From assembly GCA_002418765.1 (NCBI GenBank), contig DIET01000042.1, positions 1 through 44,337 on the forward strand: a stretch of DNA of 44,337 nt, written 5' to 3'. The stretch comes from Peptococcaceae bacterium UBA5767. GTDB taxonomy: Bacteria; Bacillota; TC1; UBA5767. The notes below the pieces were generated by a model. The model ran no database searches. It was not told the DNA's origin and saw nothing but the letters and a program-made list of their open reading frames with translations. The number at the start of each line of letters is the position of its first letter. Positions within the stretch are counted from its first letter, which is position 1. Below are positions 16,787 through 25,318 of this stretch, piece after piece. The position numbers and the translations under genes were made by a program.

Positions 16787-18253
16787 TCAAGCCAAACTCG
16801 CTGCTACATGATATAGAATATCCACACCGCTTCCTGTGGCTCCTTTTTGCTGCAAAGCATTGGGCTTTTCCGTATAGGAAGGTCCGGCAATGTCCAAATG
16901 AATCCATGGACGCCCTCCGGTAAATTCCCCCACGAACAACCCTGCTGTTATGGCACCAGCGTAGCGTCCACCGGAATTGCTCAAATCCGCTTCTTCGGTC
17001 TTGATCAGCTCCTTGTACTCCTCGAAGGCCGGAAGCCTCCAAAGTTTTTCACCCGTCTCATCCATGGCCTTCTGGGCCAAGGCAAAAAAATCATCATCCG
17101 TCGAAAGGGCGGCCATAACCGTTTGGCCCAAGGCTACTTCCGCTGCCCCGGTCAAGGTAGCAATGTCCACAATACGCTCCACTTTCTCCACCTGATCAAG
17201 ATAGGTCACAGCATCGGCCAGCGTTAGTCTGCCTTCTGCATCTGTATTGGCTACATAAATGCTCTTCTTTTTCATGCTGCCCAAGATATCTCCCGGACGA
17301 TAGTTGCCATCACCCACGGCATTTTCACAGGCAGCCACCACCCCCACCACATTGACTTTGACCCGGTTTCTGGCCAGCGCTTCCAGCGTCGCCATGGTCG
17401 CGGCTGCACCCCCCATGTCTGTCTTCATGGTCAGCATACCCTCATTGCTCTTGATCGACAAACCACCCGTATCATAGGTGATCCCTTTTCCTGCGATGCC
17501 CAGTTGAAACGTTTCTAGGTCTGGATTGCCTCTGTATCGTAAAATAATGAACCTGGGCGGTCTCTTGGAGGCGCCCGCTACAGCCAAAAAAGCCTCCATG
17601 CCCAGGGCTTCGATTTTTCTTTCCTGCAGTATCTCTACCTCCAACTCTTCATAGGGATCAGCCAACGTTCTGGCTGCCTGGGCCAACTCCTCCGGCCCCA
17701 GATGATTGGCTGGTTCATTGACCAAATCTCTGGCCAGGTTGATGGCCTCCGCCACCACCATGGCCCGCTGCACCGCTTCACCTGCCCCCTGAAGGGGACT
17801 GTCCACAACCAGCTTGACCATTTCCAGATGAGAAATTGCATCTTCTTCCTCAGGATGTTTGTATTTATCAAATACATAGTCAGCCAGCACGCAAGCCCGG
17901 GCGGCACGTTCAGCATGAGAGAGACTGGCCAAGGCGCCTGCCAGAATGATTTCCACACTTCTCGCCTTGTTCTTTTTGGCTTCCTTGACGCCGGCTCCCA
18001 CCGCCAACGCAAACGATACCAGATCGTCTGGTTTTACGCCGACGAAAACCACCTTCTGGTAAACTCTGTTCTCCATGATCTGAGTCACATACCGCTCAGA
18101 GGGCTTACTCCTAAATATTTTCTCTTTGCCCAAAGTCAGCAAGATCTTCTCTTCTTCTGGCGTAGCACCCACCATGGATCCCTCAAGAAGCGGTAAAATA
18201 CGTACATCTCCTGGCTTTCTGGCTTCACTCTTATCCAATATCCGAATTTCCAT
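16787..18253 (-). CDS. pepA: M17 leucyl aminopeptidase
   Basis: A 488-residue cytosolic dimetal aminopeptidase that removes N-terminal residues from peptides. The M17 signature NTDAEGRLTLADAVTYLD is near residue 336 and the lysine/aspartate metal site GKGITYDTGGLSIK near 254; the DMGGAAAT stretch follows. Start ATG 18253 (MEIRILDKSEARK) has AAAGGAG seven bases upstream, and the 13 extra residues of the longer frame would run through that site. It lies 50 bases after an M29-type aminopeptidase gene, so two peptidases are probably co-transcribed. Confidence 0.94.
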   Translation of the reverse strand: MEIRILDKSEARKPGDVRILPLLEGSMVGATPEEEKILLTLGKEKIFRSKPSERYVTQIMENRVYQKVVFVGVKPDDLVSFALAVGAGVKEAKKNKARSVEIILAGALASLSHAERAARACVLADYVFDKYKHPEEEDAISHLEMVKLVVDSPLQGAGEAVQRAMVVAEAINLARDLVNEPANHLGPEELAQAARTLADPYEELEVEILQERKIEALGMEAFLAVAGASKRPPRFIILRYRGNPDLETFQLGIAGKGITYDTGGLSIKSNEGMLTMKTDMGGAAATMATLEALARNRVKVNVVGVVAACENAVGDGNYRPGDILGSMKKKSIYVANTDAEGRLTLADAVTYLDQVEKVERIVDIATLTGAAEVALGQTVMAALSTDDDFFALAQKAMDETGEKLWRLPAFEEYKELIKTEEADLSNSGGRYAGAITAGLFVGEFTGGRPWIHLDIAGPSYTEKPNALQQKGATGSGVDILYHVAASLA

Positions 18254-18303
18254 ATAACACTCCTTTCCCGGCCAGTCTATGACTGCCCACACTTCCTTTT
18301 CGT

Positions 18304-19263
18304 TTACCTCGAACGCAAGACAAACTCTCCATCTTGCATGATGGTCACACCATCGACCAACAGTGTTGGGCTGAGCACAATACCATCAAGATGCGAATCC
18401 GCCACAACCGTGCCACCGATGGTGGCGTTATCACCCAAAGCCACATGCACTGTATGCTTTACTTTTTCATCCTCCAAAACAGCTCCTGTTATGATGGCAT
18501 AAGGATTGGTTCCGATACCCAGTTCCGCTACATTGCGCGAGGCTTCTCCATAGGTCTGAAGAATCTGCTGCAATGATTCTGCCTGTGCGCCGCCGGTAAT
18601 CTTTTGCGCCATTCCATCATGAATCTCTATCCGCAAAGGCTCCACCAAAAGGCCCACCCCCGCCATAGAGGCATCGACCACCAACAGTCCTTCTGCCGTT
18701 TTTTCCACCGGAGCAATGTAGGCCTCGCCCGCCGGCAAATTGCCAAATGCCCCTGGCTGACTCAGATTACCGTCATCATTGGCAGCCCTTCTGCCCTGGA
18801 TAGAAAACTGCAAATCGGTCCCCGAAGGACTCTTCAACTGCACCCAGGATCCTGCATCCAGAATTCTTTTCAATGTATCACCTTGAAGACTCAAATCCTC
18901 ATAGGAACCTGCCAAGGCGCGCTGCGCCATCGCCAAGGTAATGCCAGGCATGCTGGCTACCCGTGTTTTGGCCTCATTGGCCCTGATCCGGGCCTTGGTA
19001 TGGGAAAGAGACTGAGTAGTGGCCAAAATAAGCACGTCCACCTCCTTCATGAACGCTGCCACAGCATCCGGTGGTTCTATTCCGTTGTTCGCTCTCTCCT
19101 TCATTTGTACCCATACACTTTCCGCAGCCAGCGTCAGAGCTTTTTGATGCAGCAACGAGGCCACAGCCTCCGTCTTATGATCGGAAACGATGCCCACCGT
19201 CTCCGATGGCTTTAGTCCCAGACAGTCCAACAATACGACCTCGCACCAACTTCTATTTTTCAT
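18304..19263 (-). CDS. M29-type (AmpS/AmpT) aminopeptidase-like protein
   Basis: A 319-residue protein resembling the C-terminal metal-binding part of M29 aminopeptidases. The likely ligands are visible: Glu in VAELGIGTNP (near residue 248), Glu/Asp in VLEDEKVKHTVHVALGDN with its His, and ADSHLDGIVLSPTLLVDG with His and Asp. It is shorter than typical members (about 370-410 residues) and the N-terminal part is divergent (Rossmann-like SDHKTEAVASLLHQKAL). ATG 19263 is preferred to the GTG at 19266 because AGAGGTG lies upstream. Co-directional with pepA. It could instead be a related non-peptidase of the same fold. Confidence 0.75.
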   Translation of the reverse strand: MKNRSWCEVVLLDCLGLKPSETVGIVSDHKTEAVASLLHQKALTLAAESVWVQMKERANNGIEPPDAVAAFMKEVDVLILATTQSLSHTKARIRANEAKTRVASMPGITLAMAQRALAGSYEDLSLQGDTLKRILDAGSWVQLKSPSGTDLQFSIQGRRAANDDGNLSQPGAFGNLPAGEAYIAPVEKTAEGLLVVDASMAGVGLLVEPLRIEIHDGMAQKITGGAQAESLQQILQTYGEASRNVAELGIGTNPYAIITGAVLEDEKVKHTVHVALGDNATIGGTVVADSHLDGIVLSPTLLVDGVTIMQDGEFVLRSR

Positions 19264-19325
19264 CACACACCTCTGGTCTTCTCAGTCTTTTTTGTCTATA
19301 ATAATCGTAGTCCAAGGAGGCTATT

Positions 19326-19916
19326 ATGACGCTACACTATCGTTTCGTGACCTACCTGATCTACCTCTATCTCAAAATATTTCGACGCCTTTCCATCCAA
19401 GGAACAAAAAACATTCCCGCTGACGAAGCGGTTATTTTTGCTCCCAATCACACCAGCAACATGGATCCCTTTGTCGTCGCCGCTTCCACCGACAAAGCCA
19501 TGGGATACTTTGCCAAAAAGGAACTATTCTTCTTTCCCTTGGGCCAGCTCATAGGCGCTTTTGGCGCTTTTCCCGTGAACCGCCAAGGCAATGCCACCAG
19601 TGCCGTCCGCACAGCCATTTTCATTCTAGAACGCGGCATGTCCCTGACCATCTTTCCGGAAGGAACCAGAAATAAAACAACGGCTCTGCTATTACCAGCC
19701 AAACGCGGCGTCTCTCTCATTGCCAAAAAAACCCAAACGCCCGTGATCCCGGTCGCCATCCAAGGGAGCCGAGGCTTCTTTTCCAAGATCAGCATCGAAT
19801 TCGGAAAACCCATTCGCTCCCACCTAAACCAAAACACACTCCCGGCCAAGACCAAACAAGATCCGCTCATCGAGGAACTGATGGAAGACATCGCACGCAT
19901 GCTCACCCGGTCCTAA
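19326..19916 (+). CDS. plsC: 1-acyl-sn-glycerol-3-phosphate acyltransferase
   Basis: A 196-residue membrane-associated acyltransferase that makes phosphatidic acid from lysophosphatidic acid. Motif I NHTSNMDPF (NH-X4-D) lies near residue 41, motif III FPEGTRNK near 110 and motif IV TPVIPVAIQG near 137. The N-terminal hydrophobic stretch YLIYLYLKIF could be a membrane anchor. AAGGAGG precedes the ATG, and a TATAAT sits at 19297-19302 in the divergent gap to the M29 gene, although the -35 is poor. It is the only plus-strand gene in the first 27 kb and overlaps the tail of the convergent reductase gene by 4 bases. Confidence 0.92.
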   Translation: MTLHYRFVTYLIYLYLKIFRRLSIQGTKNIPADEAVIFAPNHTSNMDPFVVAASTDKAMGYFAKKELFFFPLGQLIGAFGAFPVNRQGNATSAVRTAIFILERGMSLTIFPEGTRNKTTALLLPAKRGVSLIAKKTQTPVIPVAIQGSRGFFSKISIEFGKPIRSHLNQNTLPAKTKQDPLIEELMEDIARMLTRS

Positions 19917-20641
19917 TCCTGCCCCCCCGATACACGCAAAACTTCTCCAGTCACAAAAGAGGCTTGGGAAGACAACAAAAACATCACCACATCCGCCACT
20001 TCCTCAGGCGTGCCCAGACGTCCGAGCGGAATCCCCTCCCGGATGTCTTGCTGCTCTTGTTCATCAAAACCGACGTTCATCTGCGTATCGATGACACCCG
20101 GTGCTACCACATTGACCCGCACACAGCTTGGCCCCAACTCCTTGGCCAGGGATTTGGCAAAGGCTTCCAGTCCCGCCTTGGTTGCACTGTAAACACTCTC
20201 ACACGAAGACCCCTGGGCCCCCCAAAGCGACGAAACAAATACAATCGAACCGGATCGCCTGCGCACCATGCCGGGCACCACCTCATAGGCATAACGCATG
20301 GCACTGACCAAATTCACGTTCACCATCTCCTGGTACATGGAAAAATCAACGGCATCCAGTGCTCCTCTGATGCTGATCCCAGCATTGCTGACCAGCACAT
20401 CGATCGGCCCCAACATGTCTTCACAGGCCCGCACCACATCCAGCGTTTCCTCCAATAACTGGGCATCCATTTTGATAGCAAAAATACAGGGAAACTCCTC
20501 CATAAGCTGGAGCGCCGCTTCCATATCTTCCTTGTAGGTAAAAGCGACCTGGTATCCCGCTTCCGCCAGCCGCCTTACAATAGCACGTCCGATGCCCCGG
20601 CTGCCGCCCGTAACCAAGGCCACTTTGCTGTTCTTGTCCAT
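19913..20641 (-). CDS. short-chain dehydrogenase/reductase, FabG-like
   Basis: A 242-residue SDR. VTGGSRGIGRAIVRRL (residues 10-25) is the NAD(P) loop, NAGISIRG lies near 89, the catalytic Ser is in FVSSLWGA near 138 and the Tyr/Lys pair in YSATKAG near 151. PLGRLGTPEEVADVVMFLLS and FVTGEVLRVSGG are typical of 3-oxoacyl-ACP reductase (FabG). It is not in a fatty acid synthesis operon but faces plsC, so a lipid role is plausible, not proven. GAGAGG lies before ATG 20641. An unusual nested inverted repeat lies directly upstream. Confidence 0.88.
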   Translation of the reverse strand: MDKNSKVALVTGGSRGIGRAIVRRLAEAGYQVAFTYKEDMEAALQLMEEFPCIFAIKMDAQLLEETLDVVRACEDMLGPIDVLVSNAGISIRGALDAVDFSMYQEMVNVNLVSAMRYAYEVVPGMVRRRSGSIVFVSSLWGAQGSSCESVYSATKAGLEAFAKSLAKELGPSCVRVNVVAPGVIDTQMNVGFDEQEQQDIREGIPLGRLGTPEEVADVVMFLLSSQASFVTGEVLRVSGGQD

Positions 20642-20675
20642 AGGCTACCTCTCGTTTACTGTTAGTGTACAAGAA

Positions 20676-20756
20676 AAAAACCACCTCGTACAGACCTGAA
20701 TCGTGGGTCCCTTGGGAAAAAAGATCACGACAACAAGACTGTACATCATGGTTTTT
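20676..20756 (-). ncRNA. candidate structured RNA element or long terminator upstream of the reductase gene
   Basis: Nested complementary segments, all in register: 20676-20683 with 20749-20756 (8 bp), 20688-20693 with 20739-20744 (6 bp), 20701-20705 with 20726-20730 (5 bp), and a small TCC/GGA apex. Read on the minus strand the last arm runs into seven T, as in an intrinsic terminator, but the 81-base length and the internal loops are unlike the simple hairpins elsewhere here. It lies between the lysS terminator and the reductase start. It may be a leader attenuator, a small RNA or a second terminator. Conserved motifs of T-box or other riboswitches I know were not seen. Confidence 0.4.
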
Positions 20757-20764
20757 GGTGTCAA

Positions 20765-20797
20765 CAAAAAAACCAGCATGTTCACGTTTGCTGGTTT
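20765..20797 (-). terminator. lysS terminator
   Basis: AAACCAGCA (20770-20778) pairs with TGCTGGTTT (20789-20797), a 9-bp stem with a 10-base loop. On the minus strand seven T follow within the 3' arm and tail. It starts 9 bases after the lysS stop. Confidence 0.8.
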
Positions 20798-20805
20798 CTT
20801 TCTCA

Positions 20806-22308
20806 TCATTTATCTTTCATCGTAGGATAAAGCAAAACATCCCGGATACTCGGTGAATTGGTAAACAGCATAACCAATCGATCAATACCAATACCCATGC
20901 CTCCAGCCGGTGGCATACCATACTCCAACGCCTGGATAAAATCATCATCCATGGGATGCGCTTCCTCGTCACCGTTGGCCTTGGCCTCCACCTGTTGCAT
21001 AAACCGTTCCCGTTGATCAATGGGATCGTTTAACTCCGTAAACGCATTCGCCAACTCTCTGGCCGCCACAAAGGCTTCAAAGCGGTAAACCAAATGCTCC
21101 CGCCCGGGAATCTTTTTGGCCAAAGGAGATATCTCAATGGGATAATCGTAAACAATGACAGGCTGGATCAAAAGCTCTTCCACTTTCTTTTCAAACACTT
21201 CATTCAGCACCGTCCCCCAGGTGGCATCCTGGTCAACATGCACACCAATACCATCGGCCGCCTCACGCGCTTCTTGATTGCTCAAGAGCGATTCAAAATC
21301 CAAGCCTGTATGCTTTTTGACAATCTCCAGCATGCTGATTCTGGGCCAGGGTGTCGTAAAATCGAGCACATGGTCTCCATAAGGAACCTTGGTGGTGCCC
21401 AGGACCGTCTGGCAGGCAAACGCCACCATGCCTTCGGTAATGTTCATCATATCTTCTACATCAGCATAAGCCTGATAAAGCTCTAACAGGGTAAACTCCG
21501 GATTGTGCCTGGTAGAAATCCCTTCGTTACGAAACACGCGCCCGATTTCATAGACTCTCTCCAGCCCTCCGACCAGCAGTCGTTTTAGGTGCAGCTCCAG
21601 AGAAATCCGGTTGTACAGTTTCATATCCAAAGCATTGTGATGCGTCACAAACGGTCTGGCTGCAGCGCCCCCGGGTATGCTATGCAAAATGGGCGTTTCC
21701 ACTTCTAAGAAATCCAGAGAATCCAGATAGTCTCGAATGGCCTTGATGGCTTTGCTTCTGAGAATAAAGGCATCCTTCACCTCAGGATTGACGATTAAAT
21801 CGACATACCGCTGCCGATAACGAAGCTCCACATCCTTTAATCCATGAAACTTTTCCGGCAATGGCCGCAGGGATTTAGAAAGCAACACCACTTGACTGGC
21901 TTTAACGGATATCTCTCCTTTTTTGGTTTTAAACACCTCACCTGAAAGTCCGATAATATCCCCGATGTCCAGCTTGGAAAAAAGCTCATATGACTCCGCA
22001 CCCAACCGGTCTTCACGTGCATAAATTTGTATCCGTCCACTGATATCCTGCACATTGGCAAACGAGGCCTTCCCATGGCCTCGGACCGCCATCAGACGAC
22101 CAGCCACAGAAACCTCCCGGCCTTCTAACGTCTCAAATGTATCCAGGATTTCACTGGCATGATGACTGGCTTCAAATTTTTGTCCAAAGGGATCGACGCC
22201 CTGCTCACGCAACACAGAAAGCTTCTCCCGGCGTACCTGCATCAGCGCATTGATATCCTCTGGCTCTTGTTCTATTCCTTGCTGCTCAACATGGGGTTCT
22301 ATTGTCAT
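20806..22308 (-). CDS. lysS: lysyl-tRNA synthetase, class II
   Basis: A 500-residue enzyme charging tRNA-Lys. The N-terminal OB-fold anticodon-binding domain (about residues 60-160, VSVAGRLMAVRGHGKASFANVQD) is followed by the class II core: motif 2 FRNEGISTRHNPEFTLLE near 268 and motif 3 GMGIGIDRLVMLF near 472. Full length. It lies 9 bases after the greA stop with GAGGAG as ribosome binding site, the common greA-lysS pairing of Firmicutes, and is followed by its own terminator. Confidence 0.97.
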   Translation of the reverse strand: MTIEPHVEQQGIEQEPEDINALMQVRREKLSVLREQGVDPFGQKFEASHHASEILDTFETLEGREVSVAGRLMAVRGHGKASFANVQDISGRIQIYAREDRLGAESYELFSKLDIGDIIGLSGEVFKTKKGEISVKASQVVLLSKSLRPLPEKFHGLKDVELRYRQRYVDLIVNPEVKDAFILRSKAIKAIRDYLDSLDFLEVETPILHSIPGGAAARPFVTHHNALDMKLYNRISLELHLKRLLVGGLERVYEIGRVFRNEGISTRHNPEFTLLELYQAYADVEDMMNITEGMVAFACQTVLGTTKVPYGDHVLDFTTPWPRISMLEIVKKHTGLDFESLLSNQEAREAADGIGVHVDQDATWGTVLNEVFEKKVEELLIQPVIVYDYPIEISPLAKKIPGREHLVYRFEAFVAARELANAFTELNDPIDQRERFMQQVEAKANGDEEAHPMDDDFIQALEYGMPPAGGMGIGIDRLVMLFTNSPSIRDVLLYPTMKDK

Positions 22309-22317
22309 GATTGCTCC

Positions 22318-22791
22318 TCAATGCATCACGCCCAGAATCTTGTATTTCAAGACTCCTTCTGGCGTCGGTACTTTGACCGTATTGCCAATCTTGTTGCCAA
22401 GAATGGCCCGGCCCACAGGGGATTCATTGGAGATCTTGTTCTTAGAAGGATCTGCCTCCATACTGCCCACAATGGTATATTCTCTTTGCTCGTGGAACTC
22501 CAGATCCTCCAACAGAACCTTGGAGCCGATACCCACCTCATTTTCATTGACATTGTCCTCAATGATTTTGACGTTGGTGAGTTTCTTTTTCAGCTCTGCG
22601 ATTTTTCCTTCCACAAAGGCTTGTTCATTTTTGGCATCCTCGTACTCCGAGTTTTCACTGATATCACCAAAGCTGATGGCTATTTTGATACGTTCGGCCA
22701 CCTCATGGCGCTTCTCATTCTCATAGTACTCCAGCTCTTCTTCATATTTTTTTAGCCCTTCTGGGGTAAGCAAGACCTGTTTTTGTTCCAT
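22318..22791 (-). CDS. greA: transcription elongation factor GreA
   Basis: A 157-residue protein with an N-terminal coiled coil (LLTPEGLKKYEEELEYYENE, tip DISENSEYEDAKNEQAFVEG near residue 49) that enters the RNA polymerase secondary channel and a C-terminal FKBP-like domain ending SPVGRAILGNKIGNTVKVPTP. It stimulates transcript cleavage in backtracked polymerase. The acidic tip residues DISENSEYEDA are intact. It starts with ATG 22791 and AGAGGT upstream, and forms an operon with lysS. Confidence 0.96.
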   Translation of the reverse strand: MEQKQVLLTPEGLKKYEEELEYYENEKRHEVAERIKIAISFGDISENSEYEDAKNEQAFVEGKIAELKKKLTNVKIIEDNVNENEVGIGSKVLLEDLEFHEQREYTIVGSMEADPSKNKISNESPVGRAILGNKIGNTVKVPTPEGVLKYKILGVMH

Positions 22792-22817
22792 CTCTGTGTA
22801 CCTCTTTTCTGAATTTG

Positions 22818-22844
22818 GGGCACTGCTTCTTAGAAGCAGTGCCC
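22818..22844. repeat. perfect 12-bp hairpin in the greA 5' leader / clpC 3' end
   Basis: 22818-22829 pairs with 22833-22844 around a 3-base loop (GGGCACTGCTTC arms). No U-tract follows on either strand. It begins about 9 bases after the expected start of the greA transcript, so it could be a 5'-terminal stabilising stem-loop or help end clpC transcripts. Confidence 0.65.
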
Positions 22845-22859
22845 TTGATAATAAGAAAA

Positions 22860-22887
22860 ATTATATACTATCTGTTCTTTTTGTCAA
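22860..22887 (-). promoter_or_regulatory. consensus sigma-A promoter of greA-lysS inside the clpC 3' end
   Basis: Minus strand TTGACA (22887-22882), 16 bp, TATAAT (22865-22860): both hexamers match consensus exactly. It overlaps the last nine codons and stop of clpC and gives a leader of about 60 bases before greA. Confidence 0.8.
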
Positions 22888-25305
22888 CTCAGCCATCTTC
22901 TTTTGCTCATCAACAACGACCTGTCCCTCCACAATATCAAATACAATTTGCGTCTTCCCCGACCACTTTCCTTCAATAATGCCATCGGCGAGTCTGTCTT
23001 CAATCTCTACTTGCAACAACCTCCGTAAAGGTCTGGCTCCATATTCCTCATCAAAGCCTTTCTCTACCAAATAGTCCTCCATCGCCAGTGTCAAAGAAAA
23101 ATGAAGGTTTTTTCCCTGAAGCCGTTTTTCAATCTCGCTGATCATCAGTTTGAGAATCATCTTGCTTTCCACAAGACCAAGATAATCAAAAACCACAATC
23201 TCATCAACCCGATTGACAAACTCTGGACGAAATGTTTTCTTGAGTTCCTTCATAAGCTTATCTTTGTTGTTCCGGTGTTTCTGGGTAGCATCCGTCACAA
23301 AACCCACCGTTTTCTCACGCCTCAAGGCCGCCGCCCCCACATTGGAGGTCATGATCAATACACAATTTTTGAAATCCACCTTGCGCCCAGAAGAATCTGT
23401 AAGTCTTCCATCTTCCATCATCTGTAAAAAAAGATTGAAAACATCGGGATGGGCCTTTTCAATTTCATCAAAGAGCACGACGCTGTAAGGCTTCTTGCGC
23501 ACCGCTTCCGTAAGCTGTCCAGCCTCATCATACCCTACATAACCCGGAGGCGCCCCGATCAACTTGCTCACGGTATGCTTTTCCATATATTCCGACATAT
23601 CAAAGCGGATCATGGCTTCCTCAGAACCAAACAGCTCCGCCGCCAGCGCCTTGGCCAGCTCTGTTTTGCCCACACCAGTCGGCCCCAAGAAAATAAAGGA
23701 ACCCACCGGGCGATTCTTGTCCTTCAAACCAGCCCTGGATCTGCGTATGGCTTTGGAAACAGCCTGCACCCCGACATGCTGCCCAATAATGCGCTCATGC
23801 AAACGTTCCTCCAGCTGAGACAACCTCTGAATTTCCGTCTCTCCAATTTTTTCAAGAGGAATCCCTGTCCAACCAGCAATGGTGATGGCAATCTCTTCTT
23901 CCTCCAAAATAATCGTTTGGGTCGCTTTGTTTTTTGTGTATTCTTCCTGCACAACATCCCGTTGCTGCTCCAGCAGTTTCTGCTCATCCCGAAGCTTGGC
24001 TGCCCCTTCATAGTCTTGCGCAGAAACAGCCTGTCCCTTACGTTCAATCAGAATCTCCAACTGCTGCTCCAAATCCGGCAATGCACTAGGGATCTCATAC
24101 TTGGTGAGTTTTACCCGGGCTGCCGATTCATCAAGAACATCAATGGCTTTGTCTGGCAAAAAGCGATCCGTCAAATACCGATGTGAAAGCTCTACTGCCG
24201 CCTGGATGGCTGCATCGCTGATGCTGATCTTATGATGTGCTTCATACCGATCCTTGAGTCCCCGCAGAATCTCAATGCTTTCTGAGACACTTGGTTCTTC
24301 AATACGGATAGGTTGAAACCTGCGTTCGAGTGCCCCATCCTTTTCGATATGCTTGCGATATTCATCTGACGTCGTAGCGCCAATGCATTGCAACTCGCCT
24401 CTGGCCAAAGAAGGTTTCAGAATATTGGCGGCATCAATGGCGCCTTCTGCAGCACCAGCCCCAATCAGGGTATGCAGTTCATCAATAAACAAAATGATAT
24501 TCTGGGCTTCCTTGACTTCTCGCAGAATGGATTTCAACCGCTCTTCAAATTCACCTCGGAATTTGGAGCCGGCGATAAGTCCCGATAAGTCCAGCATCAG
24601 AAGACGTTTGTTCAACAAAGGCTCCGGCACCTGCTTGGTGGCAATGCGAATGGCCAATCCTTCCGCCATCGCTGTCTTGCCTACTCCGGCTTCCCCTACC
24701 ACCACAGGATTGTTCTTGGTACGTCTAGACAAAATCTGTACCATGCGCTCCAATTCCCGGTCGCGCCCTATGACTGGATCCAGTTGGTTTTCTATGGCCA
24801 TCCGGGTCAGATCGCGGGTATACTTTTCCAAGGCGCTTCCCGTGGAACCGCCTTCCTCATCTCCCATATCCCCAAATCCGTCCTCTCCCGAATCCAGGAA
24901 ACTCTTTTGCAGATCTTCCATAGCAAAATCATACCGGTCCAGGATCTGGGCTGCGATACCTTCCCCTTCTTCCAGAATGGCCCCCAACAAATGATATGGA
25001 TGAATAAACTTCTCATTGAGCATGCTACGAAGCACATTGGCTCTTTGTACCACCATTTTGCTTCTGGGGGTATAATCGATCTCCGTGGTAATGGGGTCTT
25101 GTTTTCCCGTTAAATCCACAATTTCCTTGCGCACTTCATCGAGCGTAATACCCGATTCCTCCATGGCTTTATGGGCATAGCCCTTGTTTTCATGCAAAAG
25201 ACCGAGCAAAATATGCTCGGTGCCAATATAGTTGTGTCCCAGGGACTGCGCTTCTTTTCTGGCATGCAGCAGAACCCTTTTGGTTGCTTCTGTATAACGG
25301 TCCAT
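22861..25305 (-). CDS. clpC: ATP-dependent Clp protease ATP-binding subunit ClpC
   Basis: An 814-residue Hsp100 unfoldase working with ClpP. The N domain is a double Clp_N repeat (residues 1-145). AAA-1 has Walker A GEAGVGKTAMAEGLA near 212. The middle domain carries a UVR-like segment (LIERKGQAVSAQDYEGAAKLRDEQ near 430). AAA-2 has GPTGVGKTELAKALAAELFG near 545 and the ClpP-contact loop region VGFVTDA near 672. The arrangement with a short middle domain marks ClpC rather than ClpB or ClpA. It is the last gene of the ctsR-mcsA-mcsB-clpC operon, with GGGGAGGTGA before ATG 25305. A promoter for greA is buried in its final codons. Confidence 0.97.
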   Translation of the reverse strand: MDRYTEATKRVLLHARKEAQSLGHNYIGTEHILLGLLHENKGYAHKAMEESGITLDEVRKEIVDLTGKQDPITTEIDYTPRSKMVVQRANVLRSMLNEKFIHPYHLLGAILEEGEGIAAQILDRYDFAMEDLQKSFLDSGEDGFGDMGDEEGGSTGSALEKYTRDLTRMAIENQLDPVIGRDRELERMVQILSRRTKNNPVVVGEAGVGKTAMAEGLAIRIATKQVPEPLLNKRLLMLDLSGLIAGSKFRGEFEERLKSILREVKEAQNIILFIDELHTLIGAGAAEGAIDAANILKPSLARGELQCIGATTSDEYRKHIEKDGALERRFQPIRIEEPSVSESIEILRGLKDRYEAHHKISISDAAIQAAVELSHRYLTDRFLPDKAIDVLDESAARVKLTKYEIPSALPDLEQQLEILIERKGQAVSAQDYEGAAKLRDEQKLLEQQRDVVQEEYTKNKATQTIILEEEEIAITIAGWTGIPLEKIGETEIQRLSQLEERLHERIIGQHVGVQAVSKAIRRSRAGLKDKNRPVGSFIFLGPTGVGKTELAKALAAELFGSEEAMIRFDMSEYMEKHTVSKLIGAPPGYVGYDEAGQLTEAVRKKPYSVVLFDEIEKAHPDVFNLFLQMMEDGRLTDSSGRKVDFKNCVLIMTSNVGAAALRREKTVGFVTDATQKHRNNKDKLMKELKKTFRPEFVNRVDEIVVFDYLGLVESKMILKLMISEIEKRLQGKNLHFSLTLAMEDYLVEKGFDEEYGARPLRRLLQVEIEDRLADGIIEGKWSGKTQIVFDIVEGQVVVDEQKKMAELTKRTDSI

Positions 25306-25318
25306 ACCGTCACCTCCC

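Noticed and set aside
20676..20756. T-box or other known riboswitch for the reductase gene
   Set aside because: The T-box AGGGUGGNACCGCG core and specifier layout are absent; no other known motif recognised, so it is only listed as a candidate structure.
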